This document shows positions 8,950 to 15,757 of a stretch of 64,000 nucleotides of DNA, piece after piece (the stretch's first letter is position 1; each line of letters opens with the position of its first letter). The position numbers and the translations under genes were made by a program. A model generated the notes under the pieces. It saw nothing but the letters and a program-made list of their open reading frames with translations. It did not search any database and was not told where the DNA came from. This DNA comes from Mesorhizobium ciceri WSM4083 (GTDB lineage: Bacteria; Pseudomonadota; Alphaproteobacteria; Rhizobiales; Rhizobiaceae), in contig NZ_KI912610.1 in NCBI RefSeq assembly GCF_000519305.1, forward strand, positions 901,949 through 965,948, written 5' to 3'.

Positions 8950-9972
8950 TCAGCGTTCCTTGCCCGTGCTGGTTCCGGCCATCAGAAAGCGCAGTGGCGG
9001 CACAGGCTTTTGGCTGGACACAAGGCCGACGCGACGAAACAGCGCCTCGAGCTTGTCGGAAGCCACGCCCTGGACGATGGGGACGAGGTTGGACAGGCTG
9101 GCGAAAGCATAGGCCGCGGCCGATGCCAGCCCCCGCTCGGCCTTGACGTCAAGGAAATTGCGCAGCCGATATTTGTCGCGCACGTGCCGTTCATGCCGCC
9201 GCAGCACCGCCTTCGAGCCTTCCGGCAGACTGTCGATGGCCAGCAGCGCCAGATCCGCATCGGCCAAACGCTTCAAGTCCTGGGTCTTGTGGCGGCCGCT
9301 CAGGGAATCGGCGCGGACGACGGCGCCGTAGCCGCAGGAGCGAATGACCTTGAACCGCGCCCCGCAGGCGACCGCGCGGGCGTAGAGTTCATAGTCCTCG
9401 CCCAGCCGCAGGCTCTCGTCGTAGCTCAACCCATGGCGGTCGAGGAAGGCACGGCTGATCACCGGCTTCAAAAAGCCCAGTTCGCCCCTCTGCACGCGGC
9501 GCCTGGAGATGTTGCCTTCGACGAAGCGCTCGAAATCGAGGAATTCCGGATCGGCGGCAAATTGCGGCGCGACGATTTTCGTCGCGTCGCCCGTCGCATC
9601 GTCCCTGATCAGCATGATGTTGTCGGCCGCGAAATCCCAATCGGCGCCGGCAAACAGGTTGCGAAACCGGCCTTCGAGGAAAAAATCGTCGGCATCGAGA
9701 ATGCTGATGAACGGCGATTTCGAGCCGGCGATGGCTGCGTTGCGGGCAAAGGAGGGGCCGCGATTGACATCGAGGCGCATCACGGAGAGCCGTCCGCTGC
9801 CATCATCGGCGGATCGTGCGACATCGGCGGTGTCGTCGGTGGAGGCATCGTCGACGACGACGACCTCCGCCACTTCCGGTTCGCGCAACGCGGATGCGAT
9901 GGCCACGGCGATTGTCGCTGCGGCGTTTTTTGCCGCGATGATCACGCAGACCTCGGATTTCGTCATCGACAT
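8950..9972 (-). CDS. Glycosyltransferase family 2
   Basis: A GT-A fold inverting glycosyltransferase of 340 residues. The N-terminus VCVIIAAKNAAATI is the nucleotide-binding strand, VVVVDDASTDDTADVA follows, and the metal-binding DxD appears as ILDADD at residues 91-96. The start at 9972 (MSMTKSEV) is preferred over an in-frame start at 10215 because the fold begins here and GAGAGG lies 8 bases upstream. It is 95 bases downstream of the nucleotidyltransferase gene on the same strand, and both diverge from the lasso-peptide operon. It could belong to the EPS locus or could glycosylate the lasso peptide. The sequence does not decide between these. Confidence 0.82.
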   Translation of the reverse strand: MSMTKSEVCVIIAAKNAAATIAVAIASALREPEVAEVVVVDDASTDDTADVARSADDGSGRLSVMRLDVNRGPSFARNAAIAGSKSPFISILDADDFFLEGRFRNLFAGADWDFAADNIMLIRDDATGDATKIVAPQFAADPEFLDFERFVEGNISRRRVQRGELGFLKPVISRAFLDRHGLSYDESLRLGEDYELYARAVACGARFKVIRSCGYGAVVRADSLSGRHKTQDLKRLADADLALLAIDSLPEGSKAVLRRHERHVRDKYRLRNFLDVKAERGLASAAAYAFASLSNLVPIVQGVASDKLEALFRRVGLVSSQKPVPPLRFLMAGTSTGKER

Positions 9973-10067
9973 GGATTTGCCTCTCGTACAGGTAATATCG
10001 ATTTGCCCTCGCCCCGTACTCGTTCGATGCCCTACAGAATTGTCATCCGCACCCAATTTGCCTTCAT

Positions 10068-11189
10068 TCAGCGACTGCCCGGCCGCTCGAAGATGCGGCG
10101 GCTGATATCGGCGGACGCCGCCCAGCCTGCTTCGGCCAGATAGCGGACCGGCGCGCGACCGCACAGTTCCCAAAGCACCGTTCGCCGCTGTGGCCACCGC
10201 AGCGACGGCAGCCACGGCGCGATGACCATGCTGAGCAGATCCTCATTGCCGATGCGCGACAGGATCCTGGTCGCGCGCTGCGACAGCAGCGTGCCGGCAC
10301 CGCCGAGTAGCACATCGGCGGCGCGCAGGCCAAGCAGCAGCGTGTCGTCCAAACCTTGCGCGGTTGCAGCATCGAGCAAACGCTGCTGATCCGCCTCGTC
10401 GAGGCGGCCAGCGCTGGCGCCGATATCACAGACGTAGCCGGCGCAGGGTTCCCGGTTGAAAAGTGCCTTGGCGACGCTGATGCAGGACAAAAGCAAAGTA
10501 TCGGCCACCGAGGTGAACGGCACCGTCGCACCGGCGATTTCGACCTGTCGCTTGCGCCGCAGGAACCCGTCCGCGTCGCGCGGGCTTGGCGAGCCTGGCT
10601 GCTGGAGGCGGTAGTGGAGATCGACGGTGGACGACCTCGGCCCGTCGCCCCGGGTCATGTGCTGTTCGCCGAGAAAGCGGACCCACCAGACGGAGCTCGA
10701 CTTGCCGGATACCTCATAGCCGATCTTGCGAAGGGCATCACGCGCCCTGAAAAATCCGAGCGGCGAAACCAGAATGTCGACATCGCCCGAGGGCTTCATG
10801 AAGTGGTCGTCATAGAGAAGCTGCTGCTGGAACGGACCCTTGAGAAAAACGAAATCGATCTCGCTGGCGCACAGCACGTCATGGATCGCCATCGAATCCA
10901 TGATGCAAGACGCGTTCATCGCAACCGTTTTCCTGCGGTAGGTGTCGAGCCATTGGAAAAGCTCAGGCGGCCTTGGCGCGGGTGCGCGCGAAAGGGCCTT
11001 GAGGACAAAGACGGCGACCTTGTTCAGCCTGGCAATGTCGGCAATTTTTTCACCGTCAAGATCGCGCATCGAAACGTCGCCCGCGCGCGGCCCGGCGAAA
11101 TACAATCGCAGGCACGCCTGCACATAGGCCACCTCGTCGGCACAGCCGGCGGCGCGCAATCGTTCGTATGAGCCATCCGGCAAGGCCAT
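10068..11189 (-). CDS. Nucleotidyltransferase-family protein linked to lasso cluster
   Basis: A 373-residue protein matching the uncharacterised nucleotidyltransferase family (PF14907 type). The key pieces are FLKGP at about residues 115-119 and GDVDIL at 135-140, the GS/GD-x-D/E core that binds metal and nucleotide in the polymerase-beta-like fold. The rest is helical. Members of this family recur in lasso-peptide clusters that also carry an HPr-kinase-like gene, as in paeninodin-type clusters, where they are thought to add a further group to the phosphorylated peptide. Here it is divergent from the precursor gene across a 514-base intergenic region. Role in this cluster: inferred from context. 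Confidence 0.75.
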   Translation of the reverse strand: MALPDGSYERLRAAGCADEVAYVQACLRLYFAGPRAGDVSMRDLDGEKIADIARLNKVAVFVLKALSRAPAPRPPELFQWLDTYRRKTVAMNASCIMDSMAIHDVLCASEIDFVFLKGPFQQQLLYDDHFMKPSGDVDILVSPLGFFRARDALRKIGYEVSGKSSSVWWVRFLGEQHMTRGDGPRSSTVDLHYRLQQPGSPSPRDADGFLRRKRQVEIAGATVPFTSVADTLLLSCISVAKALFNREPCAGYVCDIGASAGRLDEADQQRLLDAATAQGLDDTLLLGLRAADVLLGGAGTLLSQRATRILSRIGNEDLLSMVIAPWLPSLRWPQRRTVLWELCGRAPVRYLAEAGWAASADISRRIFERPGSR

Positions 11190-11703
11190 TTAGCGCACAA
11201 TCTCCCAAGAAAGCGGTTCGCGCGGACACTTATGCTGCAAGTGCGAAGCAAGCATCACCAAAAACCTCGATGCCGTAAAGCCTTTCCTTTTGCCGAGCGG
11301 TTTTTTGCAACCAGAAACGTCTATTGCGGTCGCGTCGGAAGGAGTGAGAACCGCGGTTGAAATGGCCCTTGCCACGTCGTTTTAACCCATCTCCGGCCGA
11401 TTTTCAGATGGAAATTCTTTTCATTAGCGAGGCCTAAATATAGGCACAGCGCAAACGGTTTATGCATGCAAAATCAAATGCTTAAAGAATCAGCGCAGAC
11501 ACGACCGTCATGCACAAGGAATCGGCTAAAAAATGACAAGTTTTAGGCATTGCCGCTCATATGGGGACGCCAGCAACCGTAATTGATTAACAGAAAGTAA
11601 AACAGCCTTGACTCATAAATGCTGCCATGCAGCTATTGCGTTGCAGCATAAAAGTGCTGCCGGCACTCGACAGGCCGTTTCCAGTCCTAAATCGGAGAGT
11701 AAA
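11190..11703. promoter_or_regulatory. Divergent intergenic region ahead of lasso precursor
   Basis: A 514-base region between the nucleotidyltransferase gene (leftward) and the lasso precursor (rightward), clearly richer in A+T than its surroundings from about 11400 on. No convincing coding frame is seen. It contains a 7-bp inverted repeat, ATGCTGC (11619-11625) and GCAGCAT (11643-11649), with a 17-bp spacer about 55 bases ahead of the precursor start. A -35-like TTGACT (11608-11613) abuts it, without a well-spaced -10. GGAG at 11694-11697 is the ribosome-binding site of the precursor gene. It probably holds both promoters. Confidence 0.5.
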
Positions 11704-11856
11704 ATGGAACAGAATGTTGAAAAGCATGAATACGAAACGCCAAGCCTGACGGTCCATGGTTCGATTGAGACCATCACCCAGGGCGGCGGCGGCAGCACGG
11801 CGATCGACGCATCGTTCCCCGCGCATACGCCGATCGGCGACCTGACGTTCTCCTGA
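11704..11856 (+). CDS. Lasso peptide precursor (A)
   Basis: A 50-residue precursor. The leader (residues 1-26) has the conserved recognition pattern Y10-x2-P13-x-L15-x3-G19 that binds the RRE protein, and Thr25 at the penultimate leader position, the hallmark required by lasso peptidases. Cleavage after Gln26 gives a 24-residue core that starts GGGGSTAID and ends LTFS. Gly1 (residue 27) and Asp9 (residue 35) can close a nine-residue macrolactam. The core aligns well with paeninodin (AGPGTSTPD... ending in Ser). The C-terminal Ser (residue 50) is the expected target of the kinase encoded downstream. The ATG at 11704 has GGAG 6 bases upstream. An in-frame TTG at 11608 would add 32 residues unlike any lasso leader and is rejected. 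Confidence 0.9.
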   Translation: MEQNVEKHEYETPSLTVHGSIETITQGGGGSTAIDASFPAHTPIGDLTFS

Positions 11857-11993
11857 GACTTATAGCCGATTCCAGAGTGACATGTTGGGACTCTGGAATC
11901 AAAAGCAGACGTAAGAGGGGTCGGGGGGCCAGCCTCCCGACTTCTCCTGCGCCACCTGGAGATGTCGAAGCGTTTTGTCAGCGAGGTCTGGGG

Positions 11994-12308
11994 ATGTACC
12001 GGAAGCTATCCGACGATGATCTGGGCGACCACGATAGCGTGAGTGCGACCAAGGATGCCGTGGCTTGCGAGTTCGGCGATGGCTTGGCGCTGCTCAATCT
12101 CAAATCCAATGTCTACTACAGTCTGAATGGCGTCGGCGCCTTCATCTGGGATTTGATCCAGGAACCCCGGTCGATCGGCGACATCCGCGGCGCCGTGCTT
12201 GCGCGCTACAATGTCGACCCGGTGCGCTGCCAGGCCGATGTCGACGCATTGCTGAAGGGCCTGGTCGAAAATGGGCTTGCGAGACGGCACCATGAGGCAC
12301 TTGTCTAA
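11994..12308 (+). CDS. Lasso RRE protein B1 (PqqD-like)
   Basis: A 104-residue PqqD-like RiPP recognition element that binds the precursor leader and presents it to the peptidase. It shows the family's beta-wing and helix pattern: FGDGLALLNLKSNVYYSLNGVGAFIWDLI, then a helical bundle ending LVENGLARR. The start at 11994 is chosen because it follows GAGG (11983-11986) and gives the usual B1 length. An in-frame GTG at 11877 would add a 39-residue Arg/Pro-rich stretch foreign to the family. It lies 137 bases after the precursor and overlaps the B2 gene. Confidence 0.85.
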   Translation: MYRKLSDDDLGDHDSVSATKDAVACEFGDGLALLNLKSNVYYSLNGVGAFIWDLIQEPRSIGDIRGAVLARYNVDPVRCQADVDALLKGLVENGLARRHHEALV

Positions 12309-12855
12309 GCCGGTCCAGCACAAGGTCCTGGTTCCACGGGCACTGGTTTCGCGGGCCTTGGCTTCGCGGGCCACGGCTTTACGGCAGGAACCCGCGAGGG
12401 AAACAAACTTCAAGCAGACGAAGCGCGGCGGAAGCCGGCGCGGGCTGGTCAGGATTTTCTCCCTGAGTGGCTCGGAAATGATCTTCCTTGGCCATTGCCT
12501 GCTGGTGGTGGCGGCAGTCCGGCTGGGGCTGACGCTGCTGTCCTACAATCGTGTCCGCAGCCTGGTGACGCGCCTCGACACGCCGCAGTGCGCTTCAATG
12601 GGCGAACTGCGGCGTGTCGCCTGGGGTGTTGCCGCCGCGGCCCGTTTCGTCCCTTACGCCACGTGCCTGACCCAGGCGCTTTCCGGCCAGTATATTCTCG
12701 CCCGCCAAGGCAATGAATCGACAATACGCATCGGCATCGAACGTGGCACGGGCGAGCAGTTGAAAGCACATGCCTGGCTGGTCAGCGACAACCATATCGT
12801 GCTTGGCGGATCGATCGACGGCTTCGCCCATCTCGTCGACCACGGCAGTCGATGA
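12292..12855 (+). CDS. Lasso leader peptidase B2 (transglutaminase-like)
   Basis: A transglutaminase-fold cysteine protease that removes the leader after the penultimate Thr. The conserved core is present: FVPYATCLTQAL with the catalytic Cys (residue 125 from this start), then KAHAWLV with the catalytic His (residue 160) and an Asp within a few residues. It begins with a hydrophobic helix (MIFLGHCLLVVAAVRLGLTLL) as in most B2 proteins. The N-terminal 60 residues are unusual: Arg/Ala-rich and encoded by an imperfect 15-nt tandem repeat (12331-12390). The start is uncertain (12271 or 12292). The 3' end overlaps the cyclase start as ATGA. Confidence 0.85.
   Translation: MRHLSKPVQHKVLVPRALVSRALASRATALRQEPARETNFKQTKRGGSRRGLVRIFSLSGSEMIFLGHCLLVVAAVRLGLTLLSYNRVRSLVTRLDTPQCASMGELRRVAWGVAAAARFVPYATCLTQALSGQYILARQGNESTIRIGIERGTGEQLKAHAWLVSDNHIVLGGSIDGFAHLVDHGSR
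12331..12390 (+). repeat. Imperfect 15-nt tandem repeat inside B2 5' end
   Basis: Three to four consecutive 15-nt units, GTTCCACGGGCACTG, GTTTCGCGGGCCTTG and GCTTCGCGGGCCACG, with a decayed fourth. They encode VPRAL, VSRAL and ASRAT. The period is a multiple of three, so the frame is kept. It lies in the non-conserved N-terminal extension of the leader peptidase and looks like a recent slippage expansion. Confidence 0.6.
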
Positions 12856-14774
12856 GCGGCGTCGCCGGAATCCTGCTGCGCGGAGCACACGCACCGGCGG
12901 TCGCGGCGGCCGACATTCAGCAAATGCTGGCGCGCATGCGCCATCGTGGTCCTGACGGCAGTTCATGGTGGCTGGACACCAGCATCGCCCTTGGCCACGC
13001 TTGGCTCAACACATTGGATGAGGTCGGTCCAGGCCCTTTGACGATGGCTGGCGGCCGGCTCGCCATCACTGCCGATTGCCGGCTGGACAACCGTGACGAG
13101 TTGCTGGCCAGGCTCGGTATCCGGGACCCGTCGGTGGCCGACGCGATCGTGCTGATGCGGGCCTATCTGCGCTGGGGTGAAGCCTGTCCGGAGCATCTGC
13201 AAGGCGATTTCGCGTTCGCCATCTGGGATGACGAGCGGCAATCGCTGTTTTGCGCGCGCGATCATTTTGGCGTCAAGCCGTTCTACTACCACGCGGCGGA
13301 TCGGCGTTTTGCCTTTGCGTCGGAGATCGGGCCTATCCTGGGCGTCGAGGGTATCCGCGCACGTGTCAGCGAGCGCCAGATCTCCGGCTTCCTGGCCGGG
13401 CTTCCCGACGACCCGCAGTCGACCCCCTACAGCGATATATTCAGCCTGCCGGCCCGCCACAGCCTAACCGTCACCCCGCAACAGGTGATGCTGCGCCGAT
13501 ACTGGCAGATCGAGCCGTCGGCGCGGCCCTTGCGGTCGGATGCTTCGGAGGAATTCGCCCATCTGTTCTCGCAATCGGTGCGCAACCGCATGCGGGGAAC
13601 CTCGGCCGTCGGGGCAATGCTAAGTGGCGGCCTCGATTCCTCGTCTATCGCCTGTGTCGCCGGCCTGCAGAATGCCGCCGCGCGCAAGCCGAAGCTGCCG
13701 ACCTTCTCGCTGATTTTCGAGAAGGGCTCGCCGATGGACGAGCGGCCCTTCATCGATGCCGTTCTCGACCAGCAGAAGGTCGACGCGACGCTGATCCCGG
13801 TCGGCAACTATGCCCCATTCGCCGAATTCGAGCGCGTGCTGGAAGAACAGGAAGGAACGTTCCTGGCGCCGGGCCTGACGCTCACCCGCGGCATCTACCG
13901 GACCGCCGGCGCCAAGGGCATCAAGGTGCTGCTGGACGGCCACGGCGGCGACGAGGTCGTTTCACAAGGCCACGGCCACTTGCACGAGCTTGCGAATGGC
14001 GGCCGATGGATGGATCTGTGGCGCGAGGTCCGCAGCGCCTCCAACACCTATGGCGACAGCACGCTTGGCCTGTATCTCCAGTTCCTGACCCTCTACGGGC
14101 CGGCCTGGCGCATCGCCAGGCTGAGGCGTATGGCCAACCGTGCCCTGAACAAGATCCGCAAGCCCGCGCAAGTGCCGCGCGCACGAAGCTGGCGCGACCT
14201 GATCAATCCGGACCTGGCCAAGCGCACCGAGCTTGTCGACCGGTTTCACCGGGCCGGCTATATGCCGCCCGGCGTCCAGGCCAGCGATGCCTTGAGCCAT
14301 CGCTGGATCCTGTCGAACGGCTATGTCCCGCATGCTTTCGAGGTTCTCGACAAGGCCGCCGCCAATTTCGGGGTCGAGCCGCGCTACCCCTTCTGGGACA
14401 AACCGCTGGTCGAATTCTGCCTGGCACTGCCGGGCGAGGAGAAGCTGAGCCACGGTTTTGGCCGCTATGTGCTGCGCCGCGCCATGCAAGGCGTATTGCC
14501 GGAGGCGGTGCAGTGGCGGCGCGACAAGATCGACTTCACCGCCAATCTCGTCAACGGCATGCTGCGCAACCATCGCGACCTCCTGGAACAGCTGCTGGTT
14601 TCGGATGCGAACCGCATCGCGCCTTACGTCAATCTGCCTCAAGTGAGTGCTGCCTATGCGCGGCTGCTGCGCCAGCCCGATCAGGCAGCCCCCCTGGATG
14701 TCCAGTATGTCTGGCGCTCGGCCTCGCTGTCGCTCTGGCTGCGGCAACTCCAGCATGGCGGGAGCCCCACGTGA
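12852..14774 (+). CDS. Lasso cyclase C (asparagine-synthetase-like)
   Basis: A 640-residue homologue of asparagine synthetase B that adenylates the Asp9 side chain of the core and lets the Gly1 amine close the ring. The N-terminal half is the glutamine-amidotransferase-like domain (MRHRGPDG, CPEHLQGDFAFAIWD, ARDHFGVKPFYY). The C-terminal half is the ATP-pyrophosphatase domain with the PP-loop LSGGLDSSS starting at Ser258. The catalytic Cys2 of true asparagine synthetases is replaced by Ser (MSGVAG), so it cannot hydrolyse glutamine, as is usual for lasso cyclases. It overlaps B2 by four bases and the kinase gene by one base, which indicates translational coupling. Confidence 0.92.
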   Translation: MSGVAGILLRGAHAPAVAAADIQQMLARMRHRGPDGSSWWLDTSIALGHAWLNTLDEVGPGPLTMAGGRLAITADCRLDNRDELLARLGIRDPSVADAIVLMRAYLRWGEACPEHLQGDFAFAIWDDERQSLFCARDHFGVKPFYYHAADRRFAFASEIGPILGVEGIRARVSERQISGFLAGLPDDPQSTPYSDIFSLPARHSLTVTPQQVMLRRYWQIEPSARPLRSDASEEFAHLFSQSVRNRMRGTSAVGAMLSGGLDSSSIACVAGLQNAAARKPKLPTFSLIFEKGSPMDERPFIDAVLDQQKVDATLIPVGNYAPFAEFERVLEEQEGTFLAPGLTLTRGIYRTAGAKGIKVLLDGHGGDEVVSQGHGHLHELANGGRWMDLWREVRSASNTYGDSTLGLYLQFLTLYGPAWRIARLRRMANRALNKIRKPAQVPRARSWRDLINPDLAKRTELVDRFHRAGYMPPGVQASDALSHRWILSNGYVPHAFEVLDKAAANFGVEPRYPFWDKPLVEFCLALPGEEKLSHGFGRYVLRRAMQGVLPEAVQWRRDKIDFTANLVNGMLRNHRDLLEQLLVSDANRIAPYVNLPQVSAAYARLLRQPDQAAPLDVQYVWRSASLSLWLRQLQHGGSPT

Positions 14775-15757
14775 TGCCGCGCAACGAGCCGCTCGCTCTA
14801 TGCAATGATGATGCCTTTTCGCATGGCCGGGCCAAGCGAGAACGCCGCTTCTACCGGGCTTATGGCCTGACCATCGCGTCGGAGGTGATGTTGCCCGAAC
14901 TGCAGCCGGCGGCGCCGGGGGCGGCGGATGTCGTGATCGCCGTCGGCGCGATCGACCTGCCAAAGCCCTCGCCCGAAGCCGCGACCGACTTTCGCTTCGA
15001 GCCGGACCGGCAATATCTGGCTTGGCATGCAGTGGGCGCGTTCCTGATCAGCGATTTCAGCCGTATCGACATCGAACCGGCGCCCGGCGTCGACGATGCG
15101 CTGCTCGCGTTTCCGCTGCTCGGCCCGGTCATGGCGCTGCTCTTGCACCGGCGCGGCCTGCTTGTCCTGCATGCCAGTGCCATCGCCGTCGCCGGCACGA
15201 GCGCGATCTTCATGGGTGACAAGGGAGCCGGCAAGTCGACGACCGCAAGTGCGATGATCCGGGCCGGGCATCGACTGCTTACCGATGACGTGGTGGCGCT
15301 GGACCTCACCAATCCGAGGGAGCCAATGACCGTTCCGGGCTTTCCGCAGATCAAGCTGGCGGCCGACGCCGCGGCGGCGATCTCGCTCGAGAAAGCCGAA
15401 GTGCGGCCGCAAGTGCATCCAGCGATCGACAAGATGCAGCATCGCCTGAACGGTGGCTTTTCGGGCGACAAGGTGCCGGCGACCAGGATCTATATCCTCA
15501 AGCGCGGCGAAAGGGCTGACATCACGCCATTGCCCGCCATTGCCGCCCTGCCGGCCGTCATCAAATTCTCCTATGTGACGCGCTTCGGCCGCGCGGCCCT
15601 GCCAGACGACTTCGCGGCGGCGCATCTTCGGCAATGTTCATGGATTGCTAACCATATCGGCGTGTACCGGCTGGAAGTCCCGACGGGCCTGGACAGGATC
15701 GGCGAAGCCGTGGAACTGATCGAAAAGGATCTGTCGGCTGGCAGCCGGCGGTCGTGA
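14774..15757 (+). CDS. HPr-kinase-like lasso peptide kinase
   Basis: A 327-residue HPr-kinase/phosphorylase-like protein. The P-loop FMGDKGAGKST (Walker A at residues 148-156) follows LHASAIAV, and TDDVVALD (residues 170-177) matches the kinase Asp pair of the HprK fold. The N-terminal 130 residues are the variable domain seen in RiPP-associated homologues rather than the HPr-binding domain. In paeninodin-type clusters this kinase phosphorylates the C-terminal Ser of the precursor, and here the precursor does end in Ser. The start at 14774 overlaps the cyclase stop (TGATG). Its operon position between cyclase and exporter makes a role in lasso maturation much likelier than carbon-catabolite control. 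Confidence 0.88.
   Translation: MPRNEPLALCNDDAFSHGRAKRERRFYRAYGLTIASEVMLPELQPAAPGAADVVIAVGAIDLPKPSPEAATDFRFEPDRQYLAWHAVGAFLISDFSRIDIEPAPGVDDALLAFPLLGPVMALLLHRRGLLVLHASAIAVAGTSAIFMGDKGAGKSTTASAMIRAGHRLLTDDVVALDLTNPREPMTVPGFPQIKLAADAAAAISLEKAEVRPQVHPAIDKMQHRLNGGFSGDKVPATRIYILKRGERADITPLPAIAALPAVIKFSYVTRFGRAALPDDFAAAHLRQCSWIANHIGVYRLEVPTGLDRIGEAVELIEKDLSAGSRRS

Noticed and set aside
11608..11703. TTG start that would lengthen the lasso precursor by 32 residues
   Set aside because: The extra residues do not resemble lasso leaders, and GGAG is placed for the ATG at 11704.
13250..14773. Upstream extension of the kinase frame through the cyclase gene
   Set aside because: The Arg/Pro/Ala-rich translation overlaps the cyclase in another frame; the kinase fold starts at 14774.
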